Part shown: one piece after another, positions 31,112 to 39,055 of the stretch
Layout: each line of letters opens with the position of its first letter
Position numbering within the stretch: the first letter of the stretch is position 1
NCBI GenBank assembly: GCA_964608495.1
Contig: CAZSOQ010000003.1
Span: forward strand, 1-49,573
Direction: 5' to 3'
DNA length: 49,573 nt
Source of the DNA: JAKORR01 sp964608495
GTDB taxonomy: Bacteria; Armatimonadota; Zipacnadia; Zipacnadales; FEN-943
Notes under the pieces: generated by a model
Seen by the model: the letters and a program-made list of their open reading frames with translations, nothing else
Databases searched by the model: none
What the model was told of the DNA's origin: nothing
Made by a program: the position numbers and the translations under genes

Positions 31112-31887
31112 ACGGCACCCCCCGCGCCGATGAGGTCGAAGCCCTGGCCCATGGTGTCGAGAAGGAAGCTCTGAAGGCGTGGCAGGCGCTCGGTCTCGGG
31201 CGCGGCCAGGGCGTCGCCGAGCAGGGGCTCGGCGGACCCCAAGGGAAGGCGGCTGATGCTGTCGCGGCAGAAGGAGGCGACGCCGTCGAGAAGCTGGTGG
31301 GCCTGGCCCACCGTGGGGAAGGCGGGTGTGCCCACGAAGTCGCTGAGATCGCGGTCAACGAAGTAGCGGAAGGCGCGGTCCAGGTCGTAGCCGAGGAAGT
31401 GGCCCGACAGCTCGTGCAGGCGCCCCTCGTGCGCGTAGCCGGCGATGCGGGCGTCGGCCTCCGCCGGCGTCACCCCGGTGAGGAGCGCTGGGCGGCCGCC
31501 GGTGGCGATCTCCATCGCCGCCACGGCCAGCCCGTCCACGGCCAGCTCGGCGAAGCGGGACGCGGCTGACCACTCGACGATCCGCTCCTGAGCCGTGCCG
31601 CGCAGGGCCGCAGCGAAGGAGAGCGCCACAGGGCCGGCGGGAGGCATGCCGGCGTCGTCCAGCAGGGCGCCGAGGCCCGAGGTCGCGACCTGCTGCGCGC
31701 CGGTCAGCATGGTGTCCAGGCACAGGGCGACACCCCGATCGCACATGGCCACGCGCGTAAGGGAGTCGAGGGCCTGCACGATGCGGCCCGCCACCTGTCC
31801 CGGCTCGGGGTTAGGCTGCCGGTAGAGCTCTCGCACCCGTTCCCACTCGGGGGTGGCGGGCGAGCGATGGGAGCTAGAGGTTCCCAA
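31108..31887 (-). CDS. QatB-like protein with MGTSSS N-terminus
   Basis: 259 residues starting at TTG 31887; a stop lies three codons upstream and GGTGA sits six bases before, so no earlier start exists. The N-terminus MGTSSSHRSPATPEW is the most telling part: from memory, QatB-like partners of QueC-like proteins begin with MGTS followed by H-R-S-P or similar. The rest is mostly alpha-helical, without signal peptide or known catalytic motif. After Met removal the protein would expose Gly, a possible acceptor for modification by the QueC-like enzyme. It overlaps that gene by four bases, so the two are made together. Family assignment is by recall and needs a profile search. Confidence 0.6.
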   Translation of the reverse strand: MGTSSSHRSPATPEWERVRELYRQPNPEPGQVAGRIVQALDSLTRVAMCDRGVALCLDTMLTGAQQVATSGLGALLDDAGMPPAGPVALSFAAALRGTAQERIVEWSAASRFAELAVDGLAVAAMEIATGGRPALLTGVTPAEADARIAGYAHEGRLHELSGHFLGYDLDRAFRYFVDRDLSDFVGTPAFPTVGQAHQLLDGVASFCRDSISRLPLGSAEPLLGDALAAPETERLPRLQSFLLDTMGQGFDLIGAGGAV

Positions 31888-32103
31888 GGCGTGTCACCAT
31901 TGACGCCGGCCGCGTCGAGGATCCCGGCGCGGAAGGGCATGCGCCGCTAGGCGCCGGCAGGAAGCCTTCCGGTTGTCGCATCGGTGGAAGACGAACCCTC
32001 CCCGCCCCGGCTGGAGCCGTCATTCATGAGACTATACAGGAGGTGCGCCAAACCATCCAGTCCCTCGGGCCCACTCACCCGACCCGGCGCGGGGGCCCCG
32101 GCG
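31888..32103 (-). promoter_or_regulatory. 216-base upstream region of the QueC-like/QatB-like pair
   Basis: The most AT-rich point is TATAGT on the minus strand (plus 32031-32036), a reasonable -10 with only a poor -35 (TGGATG, 17 bases further up). This would give a leader of about 140 bases. No dyad or small gene is convincing here; an open frame across it on the plus strand has no coding character. Confidence 0.25.
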
Positions 32104-32943
32104 TCACTCGGCCAGCATCCCTCGCGCGGCCTCGAGCCATTGCACCATTCGCTGGCGGTTGGCGGGCATGGCCTCCTCGGGATCAGGCAGCTTGGGGCGC
32201 CAGAGCTTCTCGTACTCGTCGGATAGGAAGCCATCGTAGCCTGCGGCCAGGAGGTGGGCGAGGATCAGCGGCCAGTCCACCTGGCCCTGGCCCAGGGGCA
32301 CGGAGCTCACTTCCCTGCCCCGTCTGACCAGGTCCTTGACGTGCACGTGGGCGGTGAGGGGAGCCAGGTCAGGCATGACGGCGTCAGGTTCGGTGTCGCC
32401 GGCCGCGTACAGCCAGTAGTAGTCCAGGATCAGCCGGACGTGGGGGTGATCCACGAGCTGGAGGAGGGAGAGAGCCTGCTCGCTGTCGGCGGCGAGGGTG
32501 CCGCCGTGGGTCTCGACGCCGAGGGTGACCCCGAGGGGCGCCACGGCGTCGCCGGCGGCCCGCAAGCCGTCGGCAGCCCGGCGCTCGGCTTGGGCGAAGG
32601 AGAGGCCCTCGAGGGGCCACTTGCCGGGGACGGCCCGCACGATCCTGCAGCCCAGGACCTGGGCGGCGCGGGCAACGCGGGTGAGCCCCTCGACGGTCCG
32701 GGCAGTGGCCTCGGGAGTGGAGTAGTCCCCGTGGTAGGGCGTCAGGCAGGCGATCTCGAGGCCCAACTGAGCGGCCCGCTCGCTGATGCTCCTCAGCCGC
32801 TCCTCGCGAGCGTCTTCGGGCTGCAACTGGCCATTGTCTGCGCAGCGAATCTCGATGCCCTGGTGGCCGATCTCGGCGAAGAAGGCCATGGCCTCATCCA
32901 GCGAGTAGGCGGGTGTGCCCATGGTATGACCACACAGCTTCAT
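32104..32943 (-). CDS. sugar phosphate isomerase/epimerase-like TIM barrel
   Basis: 279 residues, ATG 32943 with GAGGAG upstream. Xylose-isomerase-like superfamily: GVETHGGTLAAD (Glu), LILDYYWLYAAG (Asp), HVHVKDLVR (His-x-His) and FLSDEYEKLW (Glu) form the expected divalent-metal site. The opening MKLCGHTMGTPAYSLDEAM and GIEIRC match hydroxypyruvate-isomerase and IolE/IolI-like members. It is divergent from a second barrel gene (33088) with a 144-base gap between them that includes a perfect 16-base palindrome, suggesting joint control. The substrate is unknown. Confidence 0.87.
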   Translation of the reverse strand: MKLCGHTMGTPAYSLDEAMAFFAEIGHQGIEIRCADNGQLQPEDAREERLRSISERAAQLGLEIACLTPYHGDYSTPEATARTVEGLTRVARAAQVLGCRIVRAVPGKWPLEGLSFAQAERRAADGLRAAGDAVAPLGVTLGVETHGGTLAADSEQALSLLQLVDHPHVRLILDYYWLYAAGDTEPDAVMPDLAPLTAHVHVKDLVRRGREVSSVPLGQGQVDWPLILAHLLAAGYDGFLSDEYEKLWRPKLPDPEEAMPANRQRMVQWLEAARGMLAE

Positions 32944-32957
32944 CGGCGCTCCTCCTC

Positions 32958-32973
32958 GGGGCAGGCCTGCCCC
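32958..32973. promoter_or_regulatory. perfect 16-base palindrome in the divergent gap of two isomerase-like genes
   Basis: GGGGCAGGCCTGCCCC reads the same on both strands and lies 14 bases upstream of the start at 32943. It could be an operator for a dimeric repressor or simply a hairpin in the 5' leader of the minus-strand gene. A TTGATG/TCTCAT pair with 17-base spacing on the minus strand nearby is a weak promoter. Confidence 0.35.
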
Positions 32974-33087
32974 GCGCGGTCATGAGACAACAGGCCAATT
33001 CCGGCATCAAGGATTTCCTCCTCTAGCGGGGAATCGGAGAACGAGTGGAATCCAGCCTGTCATGCCTGGCCTAAGGAGGCGCTCGAT

Positions 33088-33870
33088 GTGAAGAAAGGTA
33101 TCTGCTTCTCATGCCTGCCGGGGTCCCTGCCCTTGCGAGACCGTCTGAAACTGGCCAAGGAGGCGGGGATAGAGGGCATCGAGATCCCGCAATTCGAAAC
33201 GCAGGCGCAAGTGGAGGAAGTAGCGGCCGTGGCGGCGGAACTGGGCATCGAGGTCCACAGCGTGATGGGGGGCACGCACTGGCAGCTCCCCTTGTCGAGC
33301 ACGGACGAGGAGGTGCGGCTGCAGGGGGTAGAGGGCATCAAGAGGGCGCTGCAGGTGGCGAAGTGGGCCGGGGCGCCGGTGGTGCTGGTGGTGCCCGGCG
33401 TGGTGAACGACGACGTGTCCTATGCGGCGGCCTACGAGCTGTCGCGCAAGAGCCTGTACGAGATCCTGCCGGTGGCCGAGGAGCTGGGCGTGGCCATGCT
33501 CCTCGAGAACGTGTGGAACAAGTTCCTCCTTAGCCCCCTGGAGATGCGGGACTACATTGACAGCTTCGAGACGCCCCTGGTGCAGGGCTACTTCGACGTG
33601 GGGAACATCCTCCTCTACGGCTACCCGCACCAGTGGATCGAGATCCTGGGCGACCGGGTGAAGCGGATTCACGTGAAGGACTTCGACGTGAATACCCGGC
33701 AGTTCGTCGCCCTGCTGACAGGGAGCGTGGACTGGCCCCGGGTCGCGAACGCCCTGCGCGGCATCGGCTACGATGGCTACGTGACGGCCGAGGTGCCGGG
33801 CTACAAGCACGCGCCGGAGATCTTCGTCAGGCAGGTGGGCATGGCGCTGGAGTTCATCGTCAACGCCTGA
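33088..33870 (+). CDS. sugar phosphate isomerase/epimerase-like TIM barrel
   Basis: 260 residues, GTG 33088 with AAGGAGG eight bases upstream. Metal-site strands: MLLENVWNKFLLSP (Glu), GYFDVGNILLYG (Asp), RIHVKDFDVN (His-x-Lys-Asp) and VTAEVPGYKH (Glu). The N-terminal GIEGIEIPQFETQ strand is typical. The pattern LLENVWNKFLLSP is one I associate with L-ribulose-5-phosphate 3-epimerase UlaE/SgaU-like and hexulose-6-phosphate isomerase-annotated members, but this is only similarity. Divergent from the 32104-32943 barrel, and followed immediately by a stable hairpin. Confidence 0.87.
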   Translation: MKKGICFSCLPGSLPLRDRLKLAKEAGIEGIEIPQFETQAQVEEVAAVAAELGIEVHSVMGGTHWQLPLSSTDEEVRLQGVEGIKRALQVAKWAGAPVVLVVPGVVNDDVSYAAAYELSRKSLYEILPVAEELGVAMLLENVWNKFLLSPLEMRDYIDSFETPLVQGYFDVGNILLYGYPHQWIEILGDRVKRIHVKDFDVNTRQFVALLTGSVDWPRVANALRGIGYDGYVTAEVPGYKHAPEIFVRQVGMALEFIVNA

Positions 33871-33899
33871 GCCCGACGGCGCGGACGGTACTGTCGGGC
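33871..33899 (+). terminator. hairpin directly after the isomerase-like gene, facing cysS
   Basis: GCCCGAC (33871-33877) pairs with GTCGGGC (33893-33899) around a 15-base loop, starting at the base after the stop codon. A second stem, GGCCCGG (33897-33903) with CCGGGCC (33919-33925), overlaps it. No T-run. The remainder of the 183-base convergent gap up to 34053 shows nothing. Confidence 0.4.
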
Positions 33900-34053
33900 C
33901 CGGGGTGCCGGTGGGACGCCGGGCCACGCCGTCAGTCTAGTCTAGCGGACCTCTGTGGCGGGGGGCGGCCGCGAGCCGCTCCCCGCTGCCTTCAGGCGTG
34001 CTGGGAGGGCGTCGCCGGCAGAGATGCGAGCGTCGGGGCATGTCAGGGGGGTG

Positions 34054-35454
34054 CTACTGGAAGCTCCGGCGCCAGCGGGTGCCCTCGGCGGTGTCCTCGA
34101 GGACAATGCCACGCTGGAGCAGCTCGTCCCGGATGGCGTCGGCGCGGGCGTAGTCCTTGGCGGCCCGGGCGTCCCGGCGCTCCTGGATGAGCCGCTCAAC
34201 GTCCTGGTCGAGAGCCCCCTTGTCGTGATCCAGGAAGCCGAGGACCTGGTCCACCCGAGCAAAGAGATCGAGGACGGCCTCGGCAGCGCCCCGCGTGAGT
34301 CCCGCCGCCAGCAGCATCGGGTTGATGGCGCGGACGAGGTCGAAGACCGTGGCCATGGCCTGCGGGATGTTCAGGTCGTCGCGCAGGGCGGCCTCGAAGT
34401 CAGCCTCGGCGCGGGCCACGGCGTCGCGCACGGCCTGCGATGGCTCACCCTCGGCCGTCACCTCGCTCAGCCGGTCCATGAAGTCCCACAGCCGGAAGAC
34501 GGCCGCGGTGCTCTGGCGCAGGCCCTCGATGGTGAAGTTGAGCTGCTTGCGGTAGGCGGCGGTCATGAGCTGGTGGCGGATGGCCATGGGCTCGTGGCCC
34601 TGCTCGATCAGGTCGCGGAGGGTGAAGAAGTTGCCGAGGGACTTGGACATCTTCTGGCCCTCGACGATCAGGTGCTCGATGTGGACCCAGAGGCGGACGA
34701 ACTTCTCGCCGGTGGCGCCCTCGCTCTGGGCGATCTCGTTCTCGTGGTGAGGGAAGACAAGGTCCACGCCCCCGACGTGCAGGTCGAGGGTATGGCCCAG
34801 GTACTGCATTGACATCACGGAGCACTCGATGCTCCACCCGGGACGGCCGGGCCCCCAGGGGCTGTCCCAGCAGGGCTCACCGGGCTTGGCCGCCTTCCAC
34901 AGGGCGAAGTCGCGCACGCTCTCGCGGTCGTACTCGTCCGAGTCCAGGCGGCTGTACTCCTCGGCCGTCGCGCTGTCCTGGACGGATAGGCCCGAGAGCA
35001 GACCGTAGCGAGGGAAGCTCGAGATGTCGAAGTAGACGCTGCCGTCGCGGACGTAGGCGTGGCCGCGCTCCAGCAGCGTCTGGATCATCTCGATCATCTG
35101 CGGTATGTGCTCGGTGGCGCGCGGGTTCCGCCAGGAGGGCCAGACGCGCAGCGTGGCCAGGTCCTCCAGGAAGAGCTGCAGGTAGCGGTCGGTATACTCG
35201 CGCAGGCTCTCGGCCCCTTCCTGGGAGCGGGCGATGGTCTTGTCGTCCACGTCCGTGATGTTCATCACGTTGTGGACGTCCCAGCCGAGGTAGCAGAAGG
35301 TGCGGACCAGGAGGTCGCTGACGAGCAAGGACCGCATGTTGCCGATGTGGGCGACATCGTAGACCGTGGGGCCACAGGTGTACATGGTGACGGTGTGGCC
35401 GTCGGCCGGCGCGAAGTCCTCGAGATGACGGGTCTGGGTGTTGTACAACCGCAT
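34054..35454 (-). CDS. cysS: cysteinyl-tRNA synthetase
   Basis: 466 residues, the normal length, start ATG 35454 behind AAGGAGGTGG. Class Ia synthetase charging tRNA-Cys. Seen: TCGPTVYDVAHIGNMRS, which gives the first zinc Cys and the HIGH-type motif (here HIGN), SIECSVMSMQYLG with the second zinc Cys, HHENEIAQSE with zinc His and Glu, and the KMSKS loop GQKMSKSLGNF. The C-terminal DALR-like helical domain ends with ARADAIRDELLQRGIVLEDT, typical for the family. It lies downstream of rpsR in the same direction with a 237-base gap, in which I found no T-box and no clear promoter, so it may be read from the rpsR promoter. Confidence 0.97.
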   Translation of the reverse strand: MRLYNTQTRHLEDFAPADGHTVTMYTCGPTVYDVAHIGNMRSLLVSDLLVRTFCYLGWDVHNVMNITDVDDKTIARSQEGAESLREYTDRYLQLFLEDLATLRVWPSWRNPRATEHIPQMIEMIQTLLERGHAYVRDGSVYFDISSFPRYGLLSGLSVQDSATAEEYSRLDSDEYDRESVRDFALWKAAKPGEPCWDSPWGPGRPGWSIECSVMSMQYLGHTLDLHVGGVDLVFPHHENEIAQSEGATGEKFVRLWVHIEHLIVEGQKMSKSLGNFFTLRDLIEQGHEPMAIRHQLMTAAYRKQLNFTIEGLRQSTAAVFRLWDFMDRLSEVTAEGEPSQAVRDAVARAEADFEAALRDDLNIPQAMATVFDLVRAINPMLLAAGLTRGAAEAVLDLFARVDQVLGFLDHDKGALDQDVERLIQERRDARAAKDYARADAIRDELLQRGIVLEDTAEGTRWRRSFQ

Positions 35455-35691
35455 CCTCGGCCACCTCCTTGGTCTCGAAGCAGGCGGGGCCCCGGGCGGA
35501 TCGGTGTAACCTGGAGTCCCGCCACCGGGCCGTCAACCGCGAAGGTCGGGGAGGGAGTTGACGTCCCCTGCCGGACAGACCTGCCACGCGCGTCGGCCCC
35601 GGCAGGCTCGGGCGGACGGAAGGTGACGAAGCCGGCAGCCCGGAGTGGTGGGGCGCCGGGAGCCCCTCGGCCCCCGGCCTATCACCTTCGG

Positions 35692-35919
35692 CTAGACGTC
35701 GTAGGGCAGCAGGGCGACCTCGCGCGCACGCTTGATACACTGGGAGAGCTGGTTCTGGTGCTTGCGACAGGTGCCGGTCTGCCGCGCCTTGCGGATCCGG
35801 CCCCGGTCGTCGAGGTAGTCAGCCAGCATCTCTATGTTCTTGTAGTCCATGAGGCGCGAGGAATCCACGCAGAAGGTGCAGTGCTTCCGGCGCTTTTTGC
35901 GGCGTGGTGCTTGGGCCAC
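35692..35919 (-). CDS. rpsR: 30S ribosomal protein S18
   Basis: 75 residues from GTG 35919 with AAGGAGG ten bases upstream. A basic N-terminus (APRRKKRRK), CTFCVDS near residue 14, DYKNIEMLADYLDDRGRI, and LSQCIKRAREVALLPYDV are classic bacterial S18. It binds 16S rRNA together with S6 in the small-subunit platform. Four cysteines (two in CTFC, one each in TGTCRKH and LSQCIKR) suggest a zinc-binding C+ paralogue form. The usual neighbours rpsF, ssb and rplI are not present; it stands alone with its own strong promoter and a structured leader. Confidence 0.97.
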   Translation of the reverse strand: MAQAPRRKKRRKHCTFCVDSSRLMDYKNIEMLADYLDDRGRIRKARQTGTCRKHQNQLSQCIKRAREVALLPYDV

Positions 35920-35949
35920 GGTTTGTGTTCCTCCTTACTCAGGACACAA

Positions 35950-35976
35950 GGCCGCCCGCATACTTCTCGGGCGGCC
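35950..35976 (-). promoter_or_regulatory. structured rpsR leader (candidate ribosomal-protein autoregulatory element)
   Basis: In the mRNA leader, GGCCGCCCG pairs perfectly with CGGGCGGCC over nine base pairs around a nine-base loop, 13 bases upstream of the ribosome site at 35930-35936. Just upstream in the RNA, CAAGGCC (from 35981-35990, itself CAAGGCCTTG) can pair with the GGCCTTG at the 3' arm, so two exclusive folds are possible. A CCG trinucleotide borders the 5' arm. S6:S18 leader motifs carry an exposed CCG next to a stem, so this is a candidate for such control. Confidence 0.4.
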
Positions 35977-36002
35977 GGCACAAGGCCTTGAGTTCGCCGT
36001 CT

Positions 36003-36031
36003 ATCGTACCCCAGGCGCGGGCCGGAGTCAA
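36003..36031 (-). promoter_or_regulatory. strong rpsR promoter
   Basis: Minus strand TTGACT (plus 36026-36031), 17-base spacer, TACGAT (36003-36008). The predicted leader is about 75 bases and contains the hairpin at 35950-35976. Confidence 0.65.
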
Positions 36032-36156
36032 CGGGGCCTCGGGGGCCGCCGGGCGTCGCCCGCCCGGGGCGGGCCGGCAACAGGAGGCCGCCCGTTGAGG
36101 GCGAAGTCAGAGAGGTCCCTGCGGCCGAGGAGGACTCCCGAGGGGGTACAGTCACG

Positions 36157-38925
36157 ATGGTATGCTGCCTCGTCATCGCCACCTTGCTAGCTACCGCGCC
36201 GGTCGGCCAGGCCGAGCGGCCCGTCCTACCCAAGCCCACCTACGCCAACTCCTTCTGCCTCTTCCCCATCCACGAGGGCTGGCACCTGCGCAAGCCGGAG
36301 GATCGCGAGCGGTTGACCAGGGTAGTGGAGGAGATGCGGTCGAGGATCGGGCCCGAGCGGCTGTACGCCCATCTGGGAGTGGCGGTCATCAGCGAGGGCA
36401 GCGAGTATGAGGGCTATGAGCTGGCGCGCGACTTGGGGATCGGCCTGGTGCTACAGGGGGGATGCATCGAGCACCACAGCCACGCCTGGGGTTTCCGCGA
36501 GCTGCTGCACGATCCCGAGAGGGGGGACCGGCGGTTCGCGCAGTGGTTCCAGGACGGGCTGATCGCCGAGCCGGGGCAGGAGGACCAGTGGGACTTCGGG
36601 GTGCGGGCGTGCAGCTCGCGGTATGCGGAGCCCGTCTACGAGCTGCGCAGGCAAAAGGACCAGGCACGGGCGGAACGCGTGGCCAAGGCGATGCGCGCCT
36701 TCCCCGAGACGGTCCTGGCCTGCAGCGGGCCCATCGAGTGCGAGATGCACCAGGGCGACCGGCGCTGGGGTGACTACAGCCCCTTCACCGTGGCCGAGTT
36801 CCGCGATTACCTGACGCACCAGGGCATCTACGCCCCCGGGGGCGACCGCGAAGGCCTGGGCTACCCGGGCGGCGAGGTCTTCGCCGACGATCCGTCGCCC
36901 GCGGAGGCCCGAGGCGACCGCCCGACCTTCAACAGCACCTTCGGCACGCGGTTCTCGACCTGGACCCTGCGGTACTGGGACCCGGCGGCCTTTCCCGAGC
37001 GAGTGCCGCTGGAGGCGCCGGGGATGCCCGGCCCGGGCGCGAAGGGCCACGTGCCGGGCGGTTTCGACGCTCCGCGGGTGCCCCCGGGCGAGCCGGAGCC
37101 CCAGGGCATCCCCCGCGAGGGCAACGACCGGTTCTGGGAGGCCTGGGCGAGCATGGACGATGGGCTGCCGGGCTTCCGCGCCAAGCTGCTGAACTCCTGG
37201 GTGCGCGACCACACCCGGTGGCTGGCGGAGGCCGGAGTGCCGAGAGACAGGATCTTCAGCCATCAGATACCCGGCGAGAGCTACGGAAGGGGGCGGCTGA
37301 CAAACGGCGCCTCGGCGGTGTGGACGGCCGACACGCCCAGCGGGAGCATCGGGATCACGACCTATTTCGGCGCAGCCAGCGATGTGGACGTGTTCACCAA
37401 GATCCTCGCGCGCAACGAGAACTGGGGTATCTTCGAGTACCATCCGCACCCCATCAACGCCCTCGACGCGCCCGTCGAGGAGTACCTCAGGTCCCTGCAG
37501 ACGTGCGTGAGATTCCGGGCGCACATCCTCACGCCCATCTCCTGGCCCAACGAGGGCAAGGACTTCATCGTGAGCACCGGCCCCTTCGCCGAGGCCATGA
37601 AGCAGGTCATGGCCTCGCTGCCGGACCAGCCCTACTACAACCGCTCCTACGTGGACTACGCGCCCCCGCCCGTGAGCGACGTGAGGATGCGGCCAGCCGG
37701 GGACGGGACGCGCGTGTCCTGGTCGGAGCTGATCTGGCCCGACCGCAGGTTCCGCTGGACCGACTGGCGGGAGTTCGAGCGGTTCGAGGTCCGCGACGCC
37801 GGCGGGAGGACACTCGCCGCCACGCGCGACTGCGAGACGACGGTCGAGGGCAGGCATGAGCGGCTGGCGGTGGTGGCCGTCAAGCAGCGCCGGGAGCCGA
37901 GCCTGCCCGCGATCGCAGGCCTGGCGGGCCACAAGGGCCTGGTGAAGTGGGACGAGGCCTACGACTTCTTCTGCGACCACTACCGCGTCGAGGCCTACGA
38001 CGCGGAGGAGGGCGGCGAGCTGGTCCTGACCGACACCACGCGCAGGGCGCGGCTGCACTTGCCGCCGATGGCGCGCGGGGAAGTGTGCTGCCGCGTGGCG
38101 GCCGAGACGCGGGACGGGACGCCGGGGCCCTTCACCCCGCGGGTGCGGGTGAGCGCGCCGCGCCCGGGGCGCCGCATCGTGGACCTTCAGGCGGCCAAGG
38201 CCCGCATCGAGGGCTCGCCGGACACGGCCTGGCGCGACGGGTCCGTGGGAGGCATCACGCAGGCGGCGCTGGCCCAGCACCCACCGCTGCAGGGCGGCTG
38301 GGCGCGGATGGAGGTGGGCGTGAAGCTGCCGGCCGTGGCGCGCGAGCAGAGGCTGCTGTTCGTGGCGGATGCCGGTCTGCGCGACGGCGCCGAGGGCAGC
38401 GACGGCGTCATCTTCCGGGTGGAGGTGGACGGCGATGGGCGCTTCGAGCAGCTCCTCAAGCCGGACGGCCAGTGGCACGAGGTGGAGGTGGACCTGACCG
38501 GCGACGCGGGGAAGGAGGTGCGCCTCGCGCTGATGACCAGCCCGGGCGAGACCTCGAGCTGGGACTGGGCCGTGTGGGGCGATCCGCAGGTGCTGCTGGT
38601 GGGGCCCGGTGTGGCTGAGCAGCCGAGGGTAGCGGGCATCGTGGCGCAGGGCAAGCAGGTGCGAGGGCGCGTGACCCTGCGTTGGCAGGCCAGGGCGTCG
38701 GACGGGCGGGCTTGGGACGAGGTGGCGGGATTCGCGGGATTCCGCGTGTATCGCGGCGCGGATCGGGACTTCCGCCCGAGCGACGCCAACCGTCTGGGAC
38801 AGACCATGGCCTTCGAGTTCGTGGACCACACCTTTGACGGCAAGGAGACCTTCTACCGCGTGAGGGCCGTGTTCGGCGACGGCACGGAGTCGCCGGAGTC
38901 GGAAGCCGTGCAGTATGCGCCGTGA
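36157..38925 (+). CDS. large secreted glycosidase-like protein with Fn3 and jelly-roll modules
   Basis: 922 residues. A signal peptide (1-19, VCCLVIATLLATAPVGQA). The region about 25-500 reads as a TIM-barrel glycosidase-like domain: LYAHLGVAVISEGSEYEGYELARDL in pieces, then VLACSGPIECEMHQGDRRW, where Glu follows G-P-I as in catalytic acid positions, and SHQIPGESYGRG. About 503-670 are beta-rich (Fn3-like, VSDVRMRPAGDGTRVSW). About 672-820 resemble an NPCBM or jelly-roll carbohydrate-binding module (FRVEVDGDGRFEQLL, WHEVEVDLTGDAGKEVRLAL). About 820-922 are a final Fn3-like domain (GFRVYRGADRDF, ETFYRVRAVFGDG). I cannot name a GH family; a beta-galactosidase-like or endo-acting hydrolase is the most probable class. 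It is divergent from rpsR and probably unrelated to it. Confidence 0.7.
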   Translation: MVCCLVIATLLATAPVGQAERPVLPKPTYANSFCLFPIHEGWHLRKPEDRERLTRVVEEMRSRIGPERLYAHLGVAVISEGSEYEGYELARDLGIGLVLQGGCIEHHSHAWGFRELLHDPERGDRRFAQWFQDGLIAEPGQEDQWDFGVRACSSRYAEPVYELRRQKDQARAERVAKAMRAFPETVLACSGPIECEMHQGDRRWGDYSPFTVAEFRDYLTHQGIYAPGGDREGLGYPGGEVFADDPSPAEARGDRPTFNSTFGTRFSTWTLRYWDPAAFPERVPLEAPGMPGPGAKGHVPGGFDAPRVPPGEPEPQGIPREGNDRFWEAWASMDDGLPGFRAKLLNSWVRDHTRWLAEAGVPRDRIFSHQIPGESYGRGRLTNGASAVWTADTPSGSIGITTYFGAASDVDVFTKILARNENWGIFEYHPHPINALDAPVEEYLRSLQTCVRFRAHILTPISWPNEGKDFIVSTGPFAEAMKQVMASLPDQPYYNRSYVDYAPPPVSDVRMRPAGDGTRVSWSELIWPDRRFRWTDWREFERFEVRDAGGRTLAATRDCETTVEGRHERLAVVAVKQRREPSLPAIAGLAGHKGLVKWDEAYDFFCDHYRVEAYDAEEGGELVLTDTTRRARLHLPPMARGEVCCRVAAETRDGTPGPFTPRVRVSAPRPGRRIVDLQAAKARIEGSPDTAWRDGSVGGITQAALAQHPPLQGGWARMEVGVKLPAVAREQRLLFVADAGLRDGAEGSDGVIFRVEVDGDGRFEQLLKPDGQWHEVEVDLTGDAGKEVRLALMTSPGETSSWDWAVWGDPQVLLVGPGVAEQPRVAGIVAQGKQVRGRVTLRWQARASDGRAWDEVAGFAGFRVYRGADRDFRPSDANRLGQTMAFEFVDHTFDGKETFYRVRAVFGDGTESPESEAVQYAP

Positions 38926-39000
38926 GCAGTGGCGGCAGGGGGCGGAGGGGGACCCGCGGCGGCGCAAGAGCGGGCCGCCGGCAGGGCTCGGGGCGCCGCG

Positions 39001-39029
39001 TTGTGGAGAGGGGCCCGAGGGCCTATAAT
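39001..39029 (+). promoter_or_regulatory. rph-rdgB promoter with perfect -10
   Basis: TTGTGG (39001-39006), 17-base spacer, TATAAT (39024-39029), a perfect -10 hexamer in very GC-rich DNA. The leader would be about 20 bases long. Confidence 0.65.
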
Positions 39030-39055
39030 GCCCGCGCAGTCGAGGAGGCACCCCC

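Noticed and set aside
31984..32226. An 80-codon plus-strand frame upstream of the QatB-like gene, possible small antitoxin or regulator
   Set aside because: Overlaps the isomerase-like gene antisense, has no ribosome site and a low-complexity product.
29154..32943. A complete Qat (QatABCD) antiphage system
   Set aside because: Only the B-like and C-like genes are present. The flanking genes are a LOG protein and a sugar isomerase-like barrel; no ATPase or TatD-type nuclease is found on either side.
35455..35691. T-box or riboswitch upstream of cysS
   Set aside because: No T-box consensus, no tRNA-Cys-like specifier stem and no antiterminator could be recognised in the 237-base gap; only GC-rich inverted repeats typical of the region.
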